In this document: positions 25,520 to 35,273 of the stretch, piece after piece
Numbering within the stretch: the first letter of the stretch is position 1
How the letters are laid out: every line of letters starts with the position of its first letter
DNA from: Massilia sp. IC2-477
Lineage (GTDB): Bacteria; Pseudomonadota; Gammaproteobacteria; Burkholderiales; Burkholderiaceae_D
Assembly (NCBI RefSeq): GCF_020707265.1
Contig: NZ_JAJFEQ010000004.1
Coordinates: 310,001-374,000, forward strand
Length of the DNA: 64,000 nucleotides
Reading direction: 5' to 3'
The notes under the pieces: model-generated
Told to the model about the DNA's origin: nothing
The model's input: the letters and a program-made list of their open reading frames with translations, nothing else
Database searches by the model: none
Program-made: the position numbers and the translations under genes

Positions 25520-26195
25520 GATCGTACTCACTCGAGATGATGGCGTCGGCGGCCCGCACGGCCTTGATGAAGTCATCAATCCTGCGGGCGTCCTTGATGC
25601 CCTTCTGCGCTTCGACGCCACTGCTGACGTCGACCGCGAAGGGACGAACACGTACGGTCGCGTCAGTCGCGTTTTGTACGTTCAAGCCACCACTCAAAAC
25701 GACCCGAGGCGCGAGCTCTTTTGGGACAAGAGACCAATCGAATACCTTTCCTGCGCCGCCGTAGGCATCCACCCAGGTGTCGAGCAGGAGGCTCGAGAAC
25801 CAGGGACTGGCGGCGCGGTAACCAGCTTCATATTCTAGCAGCTCGTTCGGGCTCGTGTCCGGCTTGACGCGGAAAGCGCGCACGAATGGACGCTGCACGG
25901 CCGCGGCCAGCGCGGCGCACTCCTCCGGCGTTTCGTCGCCATGGAACTGGATCAGCGACAGCGGCGCCTGCGCCGCGACCGCCCGCACCTCGTCCACCGT
26001 CGCGTTGACGAACAGCGCCACCGCGGAAACAAAGGGCGGCAGCGCCTTGCACAGCTCAGCCGCCTGCTCCGGGGTGACGTAGCGTGGACTCTTCGGGTAG
26101 AACACGAAACCCAGCGCGTCGGCGCCGGCATGGACGGCCGCGCGCAGGTCTTCCTCGCGCGTGATGCCGCAGATTTTGATACGGGTGCGTTGCAT
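25491..26195 (-). CDS. trpF: phosphoribosylanthranilate isomerase
   Basis: A 234-residue TIM-barrel enzyme of tryptophan synthesis. The catalytic Cys is in [15 protein letters not shown] and the general-acid Asp in [31 protein letters not shown] and [15 protein letters not shown] form the phosphate site. The C-terminus extends about 15 residues past the usual end ([14 protein letters not shown]); this tail is exactly the part that overlaps the trpB start, so its presence may reflect the overlap rather than function. Confidence 0.96.
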   Translation of the reverse strand: MQRTRIKICGITREEDLRAAVHAGADALGFVFYPKSPRYVTPEQAAELCKALPPFVSAVALFVNATVDEVRAVAAQAPLSLIQFHGDETPEECAALAAAVQRPFVRAFRVKPDTSPNELLEYEAGYRAASPWFSSLLLDTWVDAYGGAGKVFDWSLVPKELAPRVVLSGGLNVQNATDATVRVRPFAVDVSSGVEAQKGIKDARRIDDFIKAVRAADAIISSEYDHERISQGPA

Positions 26196-26213
26196 GTGAA
26201 ATCCCAAGGTGGC

Positions 26214-27014
26214 TCAGAGCCAGGGCAAGGGATGCGCAGGCTCCTGGGGCAATCCCCACTTGGGATCGTAATCGATTTTGGCCAGGTACAGGCCGTCCGG
26301 CATGAACGTGGGCGCCGCCACGTCGCGCGAGCGGCTCTCCAGCACCTCCTTCATCCAGCCAGGATCGTTGCGGCCGGTGCCCACATAGATGAGCGAACCG
26401 ACGATGTTACGCACCATATGGTGGAGGAAGGCGCTGGCGCGCACCGTGAACACGATCACGTCGCCGTAGCGCGCAATGCTCACCTCGTGCATCTGCTTGA
26501 CCGGGGAATTGGCCTGGCAGCCCGAGGCCCGGAAGGCCGAAAAGTCATGCTCGCCGATCAGGTACTGTCCGGCTTCACGCATGCGCTCGACGTCGAGCGG
26601 ACGGAACACCCAGCCCGCGCGGCCAGTCAGCAGCGCCGACGGATTCGGGTGGTTGTACAGCACGTAGTGATAGGTGCGCGAGCGCGCCGAGAAGCGCGCA
26701 TGGAACTCGTTGCCGTCCAGGTCGGGCGCGACCTCGTGCGCCCAGCGCACCACGATCGAGTCGGGCAGGAAGGCGTTCACCCCGCGCACCCAGCTCTGCA
26801 TGGCGCGGTCGAGTTCCGTGTCGAAGTGGACCACCTGCTCGATGCCGTGCACGCCGGCGTCCGTCCGGCCGGCGCAAGTGGTACCCAAGAACGTGCAGGC
26901 GAACTTCTCGAGAGCGATCTCGAGCCGGTCCTGGACGGTGTTGCGATCCGGCTGCTTCTGGTAGCCGTTCCAGGCGGTGCCTACGTACTGGACACCAAGT
27001 GCGATGCGCCTCAC
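26214..27014 (-). CDS. truA: tRNA pseudouridine(38-40) synthase TruA
   Basis: A 266-residue enzyme that isomerises uridines 38, 39 and 40 in the tRNA anticodon stem. The catalytic Asp lies in [20 protein letters not shown], and the family segments [17 protein letters not shown] and [20 protein letters not shown] are present. It overlaps the fimV stop by 4 bp (ATGA), so it is translated from the same transcript. The fimV-truA-trpF order is a known betaproteobacterial arrangement. Confidence 0.97.
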   Translation of the reverse strand: MRRIALGVQYVGTAWNGYQKQPDRNTVQDRLEIALEKFACTFLGTTCAGRTDAGVHGIEQVVHFDTELDRAMQSWVRGVNAFLPDSIVVRWAHEVAPDLDGNEFHARFSARSRTYHYVLYNHPNPSALLTGRAGWVFRPLDVERMREAGQYLIGEHDFSAFRASGCQANSPVKQMHEVSIARYGDVIVFTVRASAFLHHMVRNIVGSLIYVGTGRNDPGWMKEVLESRSRDVAAPTFMPDGLYLAKIDYDPKWGLPQEPAHPLPWL

Positions 27015-30000
27015 GCCAGCAGGGAGCGCATGGCGCTGGCCTTGCTCACCTGTTCGTTGCTGCCACCCTTGATGACTTCATCGAGCAGCTCGCGCGCGCC
27101 TTCCTTGTCGCCGATTTCCTGGTAGGCGATCGCGAGATCGAGCTTGGTTTCCATTTCCATGTGCTCCGGCGACATCGCGGCCGGCTCCAGCCCCTGCTCT
27201 GGCGACTGCGCCGGGAACGGCAGCACATTGTCGGCGGCGGCCGGCTGCTCGATCGACGGCAGGTCGAGGTCGATGTCGGCCAGGTCGAACGAAGGCTCGA
27301 CCGGCACGCCCGGGATCGGGGCGGTTTCCCCGGCCGCGGCGATCGCCGGTACTTCCGGCAGCGCGAACGGGTCGTCGTCGCCGGCCGGCCTCATGTCGAA
27401 GTCGAACGGTTCGGCGCCCGGGGCCGCAGCGGCGGCCGGCGGCGCATCGAACTCGAAAGGCTCGACCGCCGGCTGGCTCGGGGCCGGGGCCGGCTCGGCC
27501 GGGCTGCCGAAGTCCATGGTGTCGAGGTCGAACAGCGGATCGTCCGCGCCTTGGGCGGCGGTGCCGCTTGGCGCGCCGAGGATGGCCGGCACTTCTTCGT
27601 GGAACGGGGTCGCCTCGGCCACGGCGGCAGGCGCCGGGGCGGTGGCCGGCAGGCCGAAGTCCATCGTGTCGAGGTCGAACAGCGGGTCCTTCCCGGCCGC
27701 CGCCGCGCTCACGGCCGGCACTTCTTCTTCCACCGCCGGCGGCGGCAGGTCGAATTCGGCGGCCAGGCTGGCCATGTCGGCCTCGTGGTCGACCGGTGCG
27801 GCCGCGCGTGCCTCGGGCTGCGGTTCGCCGAAGCTCATGTCGAAGGCCAGGTCGAAGGCTTCTTCGCTGGCTGGCGCCGGCGCCGCGGTTACATCAGCTG
27901 GTGGCGAGGTGATGGAATCACCGAGCGGGTCGAGGGCGAAGTCGAGATCCGGCACGGCGGTCTCGTCCTGGGCCGCGTCCGGGCCGCTCATCGCGATCGG
28001 TTCGTGGTCGGTGACCGGCTCGAAGCTCAGGCCGCCGAGGTCGAAGTCGAGCGAGTTGTCGTCGGTACGCTGCTCGGCCACGCTATCGAGCGGCTCTGCC
28101 GGGACGGCGGTCGCTTCCTGCTCCGCGTCGTGGTCCATTGCGGCGTAGGCAGCGCCGGCTGCGACACCCGCACCCAGGGCCGCCACGGGTGCGCCGGTAG
28201 ACGAACCCGAGCGGAAGGCATCTTCGAGCTGCTGCGACAGCAGCGACTGCTGGTCGCGCTCCTGCGCGCTCGGGCTGGCCACGACGGGGGCGGCGCCATT
28301 CGCGCTGGCGTACAGCGGATTGGTCGGGTCGATGCTCAGGCCCAGGGCCGCAGCCTGCGCCCATTCTTCGCCGTGGCCGCGGGTCAGGCCGTGCAGCTCG
28401 GTGGCCTGGGCTTCGAAGGCGCGCAGGTCCTTGCGCGCCGCGTAGATCTCGAGCAGCTTCAGGCGCACCGGATGGCGTTCCGGATGGGTGCGCAGCGCTT
28501 CCTTCAGGATCTCTTCAGCCTGGGCGTCGCGGCCGTAGGCGATGTAGACGTCGGCTTCCGCCACCGGGTCGACTTCATTGGTGTCGAGCTGCGAGGCCGA
28601 GGGGGCGAAGCTGGAATTGAACACGCTATTGCTGGTGTCGACGCTCTGGCCGCCCGCTTCCGCGAACAGCGAGTGCGCGGCCGTCGAGGGCACGCCCAGC
28701 ACCGACGGCTCGGCGACGACGGTCCTGTCGCCGTCCTTCTTCTTCCTGCGGCGCTGCGAGACGCCCAGCGCGGCCAGCAGCAGGATGGCGACGCCGCCGG
28801 CGACATAGTTGATGTTGTCCATCACGGTGTCGGCGAAGCTCTTCTCTTGCGGCTTGGCCTTCTTCGGCGGCTTGGCCTTTTTCTCGGCCGGCTTGGCCGG
28901 CGCGGCGGCAGCTTCGGCAGGCTTGTCCGCGGCCGCTTCCGTTGCCTTGTTGGCGGCAACCCCGGCGGCGGCGCCGGCGGCTGCACCGGCAGCGGCGCTC
29001 TGCACGTCTGTGCCGGCGCGGTTCTTCACCGTCATCAGCTGCTCGAGTTCGTTGACGTTGCGCTCGAGTTCCTTGACGCGTTCCTGGGCCTGGTTCAGTT
29101 CGCGTTCGCGCGCGATGGTCTCTTCGGCGCTGGCGGTGCTGCCCTGGGCGCCGGTGCTGGCCTGGGTGGCTTTCGACAGGCGCAGCTGGTCCTGCGATTC
29201 CTTGGCCGCGGTCGGGCGTTCCTCGACCTTGGCGGTGATCTTGCCGGCCGCGCTCTGGCCGGCCTGCGGCGTGCGCTGCGGGGCGGCGTTGGCCACCTGC
29301 CCTGCCAGCTTGTTGCGGTAGGCGTTGAAGTCGGCCGCGTGCGCGACCACGACCCCGCGCGCCTCGGCCTCGCCGGTCCCGCGCAGGCCGTCCGAATCCG
29401 GCACCGACAGGATCTGGCCCGACTTCAGGCGGTTCATGTTATTGCCGATAAAGGCGTCCGGATTGGCGCGGTACAGCGCCACCAGCATCATGTCGAGCGA
29501 GATGTCGGCCGGCTTGAGCTTGGCCGCGATCTTGCCCAGGGTGTCGCCCTGGCGGACGCGGTAGCGCGACGGCGTCTCGTTTGCTGCGGCTGCCGCAGCC
29601 GGCGCAGGAGCGGGAGCCGGCGCGGCGGCGCGCGGCGCCGGGGCCGGCGCGGCCGGCTGGACCGGCTGGGCCAGCGGCGCGCTCGGCGCCGGCACGGCCG
29701 GACGCTGGGCCGGCTGCGCGGCCGCACGCGGCTCGCTCGCCACCTGGGCCGGCTGGGTCGTGCGCAGTTCGGCCGGGTCGAGCAGGAAGGTGTACTCGCG
29801 GACCAGGCGGCCGTTGTTCCACGACAGCTCGATCAGCATGTCGACGAAAGGCTCGTTCAGCGGCTGGGTCGAGCTCAGGCGGATGAACTGGCGGCCCGCG
29901 CGCTGCTCGACATTGAAGCGCAGCGACAGCAGGGCCGGGTTGAATTCGATATTGGCCGCACGGAAAGCTTCCGGCGAGGCCAGTTTGACGGCCAGGCTGG

Positions 30001-30190
30001 ATGCGTCTTCGCCGGCGGTCGTCGTCAGTTCGATCTCGGCCCGCAGCGGCTGGCCGAGTGCCGACAGCACCGTCAGTTTCCCAAGGCCGGCAGCGGAGGC
30101 GGCGGACGACAGGAGCACGGCGCTGGCGACGGCCGCGGTGACTGTTTTCAGCGCAAATGCCATGAGCGGAGGACGGTGTTGAAAATGCAT
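27011..30190 (-). CDS. fimV: FimV-type pilus assembly/polar organiser protein
   Basis: A 1059-residue inner-membrane protein related to FimV/TspA. The N-terminus has a signal sequence followed by the FimV domain ([21 protein letters not shown], ending near [10 protein letters not shown]). A LysM peptidoglycan-binding domain is at about 208-262 ([18 protein letters not shown]). A coiled coil (about 350-400) and an Ala/Pro/Lys region precede the transmembrane helix near 470-490 ([17 protein letters not shown]). The acidic cytoplasmic part contains TPR-like repeats ([20 protein letters not shown]) and two copies of [12 protein letters not shown]. The C-terminal module ([20 protein letters not shown]) is typical. 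Family members organise type IV pilus secretins and polar proteins. The start could instead be the ATG nine codons later; neither has a clear ribosome-binding site. Confidence 0.93.
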   Translation of the reverse strand: MHFQHRPPLMAFALKTVTAAVASAVLLSSAASAAGLGKLTVLSALGQPLRAEIELTTTAGEDASSLAVKLASPEAFRAANIEFNPALLSLRFNVEQRAGRQFIRLSSTQPLNEPFVDMLIELSWNNGRLVREYTFLLDPAELRTTQPAQVASEPRAAAQPAQRPAVPAPSAPLAQPVQPAAPAPAPRAAAPAPAPAPAAAAAANETPSRYRVRQGDTLGKIAAKLKPADISLDMMLVALYRANPDAFIGNNMNRLKSGQILSVPDSDGLRGTGEAEARGVVVAHAADFNAYRNKLAGQVANAAPQRTPQAGQSAAGKITAKVEERPTAAKESQDQLRLSKATQASTGAQGSTASAEETIARERELNQAQERVKELERNVNELEQLMTVKNRAGTDVQSAAAGAAAGAAAGVAANKATEAAADKPAEAAAAPAKPAEKKAKPPKKAKPQEKSFADTVMDNINYVAGGVAILLLAALGVSQRRRKKKDGDRTVVAEPSVLGVPSTAAHSLFAEAGGQSVDTSNSVFNSSFAPSASQLDTNEVDPVAEADVYIAYGRDAQAEEILKEALRTHPERHPVRLKLLEIYAARKDLRAFEAQATELHGLTRGHGEEWAQAAALGLSIDPTNPLYASANGAAPVVASPSAQERDQQSLLSQQLEDAFRSGSSTGAPVAALGAGVAAGAAYAAMDHDAEQEATAVPAEPLDSVAEQRTDDNSLDFDLGGLSFEPVTDHEPIAMSGPDAAQDETAVPDLDFALDPLGDSITSPPADVTAAPAPASEEAFDLAFDMSFGEPQPEARAAAPVDHEADMASLAAEFDLPPPAVEEEVPAVSAAAAGKDPLFDLDTMDFGLPATAPAPAAVAEATPFHEEVPAILGAPSGTAAQGADDPLFDLDTMDFGSPAEPAPAPSQPAVEPFEFDAPPAAAAAPGAEPFDFDMRPAGDDDPFALPEVPAIAAAGETAPIPGVPVEPSFDLADIDLDLPSIEQPAAADNVLPFPAQSPEQGLEPAAMSPEHMEMETKLDLAIAYQEIGDKEGARELLDEVIKGGSNEQVSKASAMRSLLA

Positions 30191-30253
30191 AGTTCGGTTA
30201 ACCGGAAAGTTGGCCAGAGGAAAGACGATTTCCTGGGAGTCTCAACATATCAT

Positions 30254-30269
30254 CATGCTCTAGAGCATG
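30254..30269. promoter_or_regulatory. perfect 16-bp palindrome upstream of fimV
   Basis: CATGCTCTAGAGCATG is a perfect palindrome 64 bp upstream of the fimV start in the 249-bp gap after asd. It contains a CTAG core, rare in most bacterial genomes. It could be an operator for fimV, but no matching regulator is known to me and the function is a guess. Confidence 0.4.
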
Positions 30270-30404
30270 CAAGCCTCCCGCGCACATGGAAGGCGCGGCA
30301 GCGAACGATGTGTGGCCAGAATGACCGATACGAGGGGAATTTGATAGCGTTTGATTACAAGCGCTTAGCAATATGGCAGGGGTCGTGGCAAGGCTGCCAA
30401 CAGG

Positions 30405-30432
30405 GGTGGTCCGGACAGCGGACCGGACCACC
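30405..30432 (-). terminator. strong hairpin after asd (no U-tract)
   Basis: GGTGGTCCGG (30405-30414) pairs perfectly with CCGGACCACC (30423-30432), a 10-bp GC-rich stem with an 8-nt loop, 7 bp after the asd stop codon. No T run follows on the minus strand. Termination or 3'-end protection is possible; partial read-through into fimV would fit the cluster order. Confidence 0.6.
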
Positions 30433-30439
30433 CGGGTGC

Positions 30440-31570
30440 TTACTTGTCCAGCACGATGCGCAGCATGCGGCGCAGCGGCTCGGCAGCGCCCCACAGCAGC
30501 TGGTCGCCGACGGTGAAGGCCGACAGGTAGTCTTCGCCCATCGACATCTTGCGCAGGCGGCCGACCGGGATGGTCAGGCTGCCGGTCACCGCAGCCGGCG
30601 ACAGGTCGCGCATCGAGGCTTCGCGGGTGTTCGGCACCACCTTCACCCACTGGTTGTGCGAGGCGATGATGTCGGTGATCTCGTCCAGCGGCACATCCTT
30701 GGTGAGCTTGATGGTCAGCGCCTGCGAATGGCAGCGCATCGCGCCGATGCGCACGCACAGGCCATCGACCGGGATGGCTTTGGTACCTGCAAAACCTTCG
30801 CCACGGCCGAGGATCTTGTTGGTCTCGGCGCCGGCCTTCCACTCTTCCTTCGACTGGCCGTTGCCCAGGTCCTTGTCGATCCACGGAATCAGGTTGCCCG
30901 CCAGCGGCACGCCGAACTGCTTGGTCTCTTCGGCGCTCAGGCCATGCTGGGTCGCCAGCACGGCGCGGTCGATCTCGAGGATGGCCGAGGCCGGGTCGTC
31001 CAGCAGCGGCTTGACGGCGCCGTTGATGGTGCCGAACTGGGTCAGCAGTTCGCGCATGTGCTGGGCGCCGCCGCCCGATGCCGCCTGGTAGGTCATCGAG
31101 CTCATCCATTCGACCAGGCCCTGCTCGAACAGGCCGCCCAGGCCCATCAGCATGCACGACACGGTGCAGTTACCGCCGATGTAGTTCTTCACGCCGCGCG
31201 ACATGGCGTTCTTGATCACGTCCTTGTTGACGGGATCGAGCACGATGACGGCGTCGTCCTTCATGCGCAGGGTCGAGGCGGCGTCGATCCAGTAGCCGTT
31301 CCAGCCGGCTGCGCGCAGCTGCGGGTACACCTCGGTCGTGTAGTCGCCGCCCTGGCACGAGATGATGATCTCGCATTTCGACAGTTCGGCGATGTCGCTG
31401 GCGCTTTTCAGCGTGGTTTCGTTCTTCGCCATTTTCGGTGCGGCGCCGCCCGGATTCGAGGTGGTAAAGAACACCGGCTCGATATGGTCGAAATCGCCCT
31501 CTTCCTGCATGCGCTGCATCAGGACCGAGCCCACCATGCCGCGCCAGCCAACCAGGCCTACTAATTTCAT
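30440..31570 (-). CDS. asd: aspartate-semialdehyde dehydrogenase
   Basis: A 376-residue enzyme that reduces aspartyl phosphate to aspartate semialdehyde with NADPH, at the branch to lysine, threonine and methionine. The N-terminal dinucleotide motif is [15 protein letters not shown] and the catalytic Cys is in [16 protein letters not shown] near residue 135; the active-site His is in [16 protein letters not shown]. It belongs to the gram-negative long subgroup. GAGGGA precedes the ATG. It lies 45 bp after leuB, a conserved order. Confidence 0.97.
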   Translation of the reverse strand: MKLVGLVGWRGMVGSVLMQRMQEEGDFDHIEPVFFTTSNPGGAAPKMAKNETTLKSASDIAELSKCEIIISCQGGDYTTEVYPQLRAAGWNGYWIDAASTLRMKDDAVIVLDPVNKDVIKNAMSRGVKNYIGGNCTVSCMLMGLGGLFEQGLVEWMSSMTYQAASGGGAQHMRELLTQFGTINGAVKPLLDDPASAILEIDRAVLATQHGLSAEETKQFGVPLAGNLIPWIDKDLGNGQSKEEWKAGAETNKILGRGEGFAGTKAIPVDGLCVRIGAMRCHSQALTIKLTKDVPLDEITDIIASHNQWVKVVPNTREASMRDLSPAAVTGSLTIPVGRLRKMSMGEDYLSAFTVGDQLLWGAAEPLRRMLRIVLDK

Positions 31571-31615
31571 TGTCTTCCCTCAGGTATAAAAATGATTATG
31601 AAATCCATTAACGCA

Positions 31616-32686
31616 TCAGGCCAGCGCCGCGACGACAGCGTCGCCCATTTCTTTCGTGCCGACCCTGGTCGTGCCCGGCTCGTGGATATCCGGGGTGCGC
31701 AGGCCCTGGGCCAGCACACGCTTGACCGCGTTCTCGATCCGGTCGGCCGCGTCCATGCGGCCGAAGCTGAAGCGCAGCATCATCGCGGCGGACAGGATGG
31801 TCGCCAGCGGATTGGCCACGCCCTTGCCGGCGATGTCGGGCGCCGAGCCGTGCGAGGGCTCGTACAGGCCCTTGCTGTTGGCGTCGAGCGAGGCCGACGG
31901 CAGCATGCCGATCGAGCCGGTCAGCATCGCCGCGGCATCCGACAGGATGTCGCCGAACATATTACCAGTGACGATGACATCGAACTTCTTGGGGGCCCGC
32001 ACCAGCTGCATGGCCGCGTTATCGACATACATGTGCTCGAGCTCGACGTCGGCGTACTCGCGGTGCACCTCGGTGACGATGTCGCGCCAGAACTGGAAGG
32101 TTTCCAGCACGTTGGCCTTGTCGACGCTGGTCACGCGTCGGTCGCGCTTGCGGGCGGCCTGGAAGGCCACGTGGGCGATGCGGCGGATCTCGCCTTCGGC
32201 GTAGCGCATGGTGTCGAAGCCTTCGCGCTGGCCGGCGAAGGGTCCGTCCGGGCATTCGCGCACGCCGCGCGGCTTGCCGAAATAAATGTCGCCGGTGAGT
32301 TCGCGGATGATCAGGATATCCAGTCCCGAGACCACTTCCGGCTTGAGCGTGGACGCGCCCGCCAGTTCCGGATACAGGATCGCGGGACGCAGGTTGGCGA
32401 ACAGGCCGAGCTCCTTGCGCAGGCCGAGGATGGCCTGCTCGGGACGCAGGGCGCGCTCGAGCTTGTCGTACTGGTAGTCGCCGACCGCGCCGAACAGCAC
32501 GGCGTCCGCTTCCTTCGCCAGCTTCAGGGTGCCTTCGGGCAGCGGATGGCCGTGGGCCGCATAGCCGGCGCCGCCGACCTGGGCGATCTCCATCTCGAAG
32601 GATTCGCCGAGCGCGCTCAGGACCTTGATCGCTTCGTGGATGATTTCCGGACCGATGCCGTCACCCGGCAGGACTGCGATTTTCAT
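31616..32686 (-). CDS. leuB: 3-isopropylmalate dehydrogenase
   Basis: A 356-residue NAD-dependent decarboxylating dehydrogenase of leucine synthesis. It opens [15 protein letters not shown], has the substrate Arg cluster around [16 protein letters not shown], the metal-binding Asp region [20 protein letters not shown], and the NAD-binding [20 protein letters not shown]. Length and motifs are standard. It follows leuD by 10 bp in the leuC-leuD-leuB operon. Confidence 0.97.
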   Translation of the reverse strand: MKIAVLPGDGIGPEIIHEAIKVLSALGESFEMEIAQVGGAGYAAHGHPLPEGTLKLAKEADAVLFGAVGDYQYDKLERALRPEQAILGLRKELGLFANLRPAILYPELAGASTLKPEVVSGLDILIIRELTGDIYFGKPRGVRECPDGPFAGQREGFDTMRYAEGEIRRIAHVAFQAARKRDRRVTSVDKANVLETFQFWRDIVTEVHREYADVELEHMYVDNAAMQLVRAPKKFDVIVTGNMFGDILSDAAAMLTGSIGMLPSASLDANSKGLYEPSHGSAPDIAGKGVANPLATILSAAMMLRFSFGRMDAADRIENAVKRVLAQGLRTPDIHEPGTTRVGTKEMGDAVVAALA

Positions 32687-32696
32687 GAGCTCTCTT

Positions 32697-33344
32697 TCAG
32701 ATCGAGTTGGCGAGCCAGGGCTGGGCGGCCAGGTGGCGTTGTTCGAAGGCGCGGATCTCGTCGGCGTGGCGCAGGGTCAGGCCGATGTCGTCCAGGCCGT
32801 TGAGCAGGCAGTACTTGCGGAACTCATCGATGGCAAAGCCGTACGACACCGAGCCGTCGGCGGCGCCGATGCGCTGCTGTTCCAGGTCGACCACCAGCCT
32901 GAAGCCCGGCTGGTTTTCCACCGCCTTGAACAGGCCATCGACCTCTTCCTCGCTCAGCACGATCGGCAGCAGGCCGCTCTTGTAGCAGTTGTTGAAGAAG
33001 ATGTCGGCAAAGCTCGGCGCCACGATGGCGCGAAAACCGTACTGCTGCAGGGCCCAGGGCGCGTGCTCGCGCGAGGAGCCGCAGCCGAAGTTCTTGCGCG
33101 CCAGCAGGATCGAGGCGCCGGCATAGCGCGGCTGGTTGAGCACGAAGTCCGGGTTCAGCGGACGGGTGCTGCAGTCCTGGCCCGGCTCGCCGTGGTCCAG
33201 GTAGCGCCACTCGTCGAATAGATTGGGGCCGAAGCCGGTGCGGCGGATCGATTTCAGGAACTGCTTCGGGATGATGGCATCGGTGTCGACATTGGCGCGG
33301 TCGAGCGGCGCCACCAGGCCTGCGTGTACGGTGAATTTGTCCAT
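32697..33344 (-). CDS. leuD: 3-isopropylmalate dehydratase small subunit
   Basis: A 215-residue swivel subunit of isopropylmalate isomerase, which partners LeuC. The start [20 protein letters not shown] and the signature [19 protein letters not shown] are characteristic, as is the C-terminal [17 protein letters not shown]. The frame is open further upstream across the entericidin gene; the ATG at 33344 fits the family. A 20-bp gap separates it from the small lipoprotein gene, which separates it from leuC. Confidence 0.96.
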   Translation of the reverse strand: MDKFTVHAGLVAPLDRANVDTDAIIPKQFLKSIRRTGFGPNLFDEWRYLDHGEPGQDCSTRPLNPDFVLNQPRYAGASILLARKNFGCGSSREHAPWALQQYGFRAIVAPSFADIFFNNCYKSGLLPIVLSEEEVDGLFKAVENQPGFRLVVDLEQQRIGAADGSVSYGFAIDEFRKYCLLNGLDDIGLTLRHADEIRAFEQRHLAAQPWLANSI

Positions 33345-33364
33345 GATCGTTCCGCCTTTGCCGA

Positions 33365-33487
33365 TTACCTGCCGCCGGCGCCGGTGATGACCTGGCCGGC
33401 CTTCTGCACGTCGCGGCCGACGCCGGAGATGGTGTTGCATCCGGCGAGGACGATGGCGACGAGGGCGAGTGCGATTGCTTTCTTCAT
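33365..33487 (-). CDS. entericidin A/B-type small lipoprotein
   Basis: A 40-residue lipoprotein precursor between leuC and leuD. The signal ends in a lipobox (VLAGC, Cys17), and the short mature peptide [20 protein letters not shown] has the amphipathic entericidin pattern (NTxxGxGxDxxxxGxxI). AAGGA lies 5-6 bases before the ATG. Entericidins form an antidote/toxin lipoprotein pair in enterobacteria under stationary-phase control; single entericidin-like genes are frequent in proteobacteria. Its position inside the leucine operon means it is probably co-transcribed with leuC. A second entericidin partner is not visible here. Confidence 0.85.
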   Translation of the reverse strand: MKKAIALALVAIVLAGCNTISGVGRDVQKAGQVITGAGGR

Positions 33488-33529
33488 GATGTTCCTTCGG
33501 TATTCCTGGTTAAAAGCCTTATTAACGTT

Positions 33530-34930
33530 TCAAAGTGCGCGGACGTCGACAAAGTGGCCGGCAATCCCGGCAGCCGCCGCCATCGCGGGCGAGACCAGGT
33601 GGGTGCGGCCGCCCTGCCCCTGGCGTCCCTCGAAGTTGCGGTTCGAGGTCGAGGCGCAGCGCTCGCCCGGTTCGAGGCGGTCGGCGTTCATGGCCAGGCA
33701 CATCGAGCAGCCCGGCTCGCGCCATTCGAAGCCGGCCTCCCTGAAGATGCGGTCGAGGCCCTCGCGCTCGGCCTGTTCCTTGACCAGGCCCGAACCCGGC
33801 ACCACCATCGCCAGCTTGACGCTGTCGGCGCGGCGGCGGCCGCGCACCACCTCGGCGGCGGCGCGCAGGTCTTCGATGCGCGAATTGGTGCAGGAGCCGA
33901 TGAAGACCTTGTCGATCCGGATCTGTTCAATCGGGGTGTTGGGCTGCAGGTCCATGTAGGCCAGTGCCTTCTCAAACGCGCTGCGACGCACCGCGTCGCT
34001 CTCCTGCTGCGGATCCGGTACGCGGCCGTCGACCGAGGTCACCATCTCGGGCGAGGTGCCCCAGGTGACCTGCGGGCGGATCTGCGCAGCGTCGAGCCTG
34101 ACGACCGTGTCGAAGGCAGCGCCCTCGTCCGAGTGCAGGGTGCGCCAGTAAGCCACGGCCTGCTCCCACTGCTCGCCCTTGGGCGAGAACGGGCGGCCCT
34201 TGACGTAGTCGATGGTGGTGCCGTCCACCGCGACCATGCCGGCGCGCGCGCCCGCTTCGATCGCCATGTTACAGACCGTCATGCGGCCTTCCATCGACAG
34301 CGCGCGGATGGTCGAGCCGCCGAATTCGATGGCGTAGCCGGTGCCGCCGGCGGTGCCGATCTCGCCGATCACGGCCAGCACGATGTCCTTGGCGGTCACG
34401 CCCGGCGGCAGTTCGCCGTCGACCTGCACCAGCATCGATTTCGACTTCTTGGCCAGCAGGGTCTGGGTAGCCAGCACGTGTTCGACTTCCGAGGTGCCGA
34501 TGCCGTGCGCCAGGCAGCCGAAGGCGCCGTGGGTGCTGGTGTGCGAGTCGCCGCAGACCACGGTCATGCCGGGCAGCGTGGCGCCCTGCTCCGGGCCGAT
34601 CACGTGCACGATGCCCTGGCGCTTGTCGTTCATGTCGAAGTAGGTAAGACCGAAGCTCTTCGCGTTGCTGTCCAGGGTCTCGACCTGCAGGCGCGACGTG
34701 GGGTCGGCCATGCCGTGGGCGCGGTCGGTGGTCGGCACGTTGTGGTCGGCCACGGCCAGATTCGCCTCGGTACGCCATAGCCCGCGCCTTGCCTCGCGCA
34801 GGCCCTCGAAGGCTTGCGGGCTGGTGACTTCGTGCACCAGGTGGCGGTCGATGTAGAGGACGGTGGTGCCATCGGCGTCGGCACGCACGACATGGGAATC
34901 CCAGAGTTTGTCGTAGAGCGTTTTTTGCAT
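33530..34930 (-). CDS. leuC: 3-isopropylmalate dehydratase large subunit
   Basis: A 466-residue aconitase-family subunit with a 4Fe-4S cluster, isomerising 2- to 3-isopropylmalate. Cluster cysteines are in [17 protein letters not shown] and [24 protein letters not shown] and [18 protein letters not shown] are conserved. It is the first gene of leuC-(entericidin)-leuD-leuB. The promoter should lie in the 340-bp region upstream, where ATGCAAAT repeats and a palindromic element are found. Confidence 0.97.
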   Translation of the reverse strand: MQKTLYDKLWDSHVVRADADGTTVLYIDRHLVHEVTSPQAFEGLREARRGLWRTEANLAVADHNVPTTDRAHGMADPTSRLQVETLDSNAKSFGLTYFDMNDKRQGIVHVIGPEQGATLPGMTVVCGDSHTSTHGAFGCLAHGIGTSEVEHVLATQTLLAKKSKSMLVQVDGELPPGVTAKDIVLAVIGEIGTAGGTGYAIEFGGSTIRALSMEGRMTVCNMAIEAGARAGMVAVDGTTIDYVKGRPFSPKGEQWEQAVAYWRTLHSDEGAAFDTVVRLDAAQIRPQVTWGTSPEMVTSVDGRVPDPQQESDAVRRSAFEKALAYMDLQPNTPIEQIRIDKVFIGSCTNSRIEDLRAAAEVVRGRRRADSVKLAMVVPGSGLVKEQAEREGLDRIFREAGFEWREPGCSMCLAMNADRLEPGERCASTSNRNFEGRQGQGGRTHLVSPAMAAAAGIAGHFVDVRAL

Positions 34931-35046
34931 GGTCTATCCAGTGAACGCCTCCCCGCTTATGCAGGGACGGTTTTTGATTATGCCATAATTGTGCAGTGCC
35001 GCACCAAGCCGGGGCAGCGCATTTTTCTGCCAACAACACCTTATCC

Positions 35047-35085
35047 ATGCAAATAATATTTGCATAGACAACTTACCATGCAAAT
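35047..35085. promoter_or_regulatory. ATGCAAAT repeat cluster upstream of leuC, operator candidate
   Basis: ATGCAAAT (35047-35054) and ATTTGCAT (35058-35065) form a perfect 8-bp inverted repeat with a 3-bp centre, and a third copy, ATGCAAAT, lies at 35078-35085, 31 bp from the first. On the minus strand this reads as two direct ATTTGCATGG units plus one reverse unit about 120-150 bp before leuC. The arrangement looks like a regulator site for the leucine operon. No regulator gene is nearby. Confidence 0.45.
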
Positions 35086-35118
35086 AAAAAAAGCCTGAGC
35101 TGGGTAGCTCAGGCTTTT
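35086..35118 (-). terminator. intrinsic terminator between the che genes and leuC
   Basis: AGCCTGAGC (35092-35100) pairs with GCTCAGGCT (35107-35115), flanked by A7 on the left and T4 on the right. The long A run makes it efficient for minus-strand transcripts, i.e. those leaving cheA at 35274 after passing the palindromic repeat. It also isolates the leu promoter. Confidence 0.8.
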
Positions 35119-35175
35119 GTCTGCGCTTTTGTCACAGAGTGACGCAGCGAGTGCATTGGCGCACTGCGGTAGCAC

Positions 35176-35267
35176 CGTAGGGTGGGCGGGGTGTTACAGG
35201 CCAGTGGCCTGTAACACGAACGCCCACGCAGCTGTCACGCGTGGGCGGCAAAGCCGCCCACCCTACG
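35176..35267. repeat. cloverleaf palindromic intergenic element, copy 1
   Basis: The outer arms CGTAGGGTGGGCG (35176-35188) and CGCCCACCCTACG (35255-35267) are perfect inverted repeats. Inside are two further hairpins: GTGTTACAGGCC with GGCCTGTAACAC (35191-35217), and CGCCCACGC with GCGTGGGCG (35221-35247). The DNA or RNA can fold as a three-way junction. Copies with the same outer arm sequence occur at 40887 and 53791. It lies 6 bp after the cheA stop. No coding capacity. Confidence 0.85.
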
Positions 35268-35273
35268 TAGGGA

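Noticed and set aside
26999..31564. Plus-strand open frame of 1521 codons across fimV and asd
   Set aside because: Longest frame in the window, but antisense to fimV and asd with all their motifs, and made of Gly/Arg/Val-rich sequence without domains.
35176..35267. Cloverleaf element as a tRNA or structured ncRNA gene
   Set aside because: No anticodon arm, T-loop or CCA features; the other copies keep only the palindromic arms, so a dispersed repeat explains it better.
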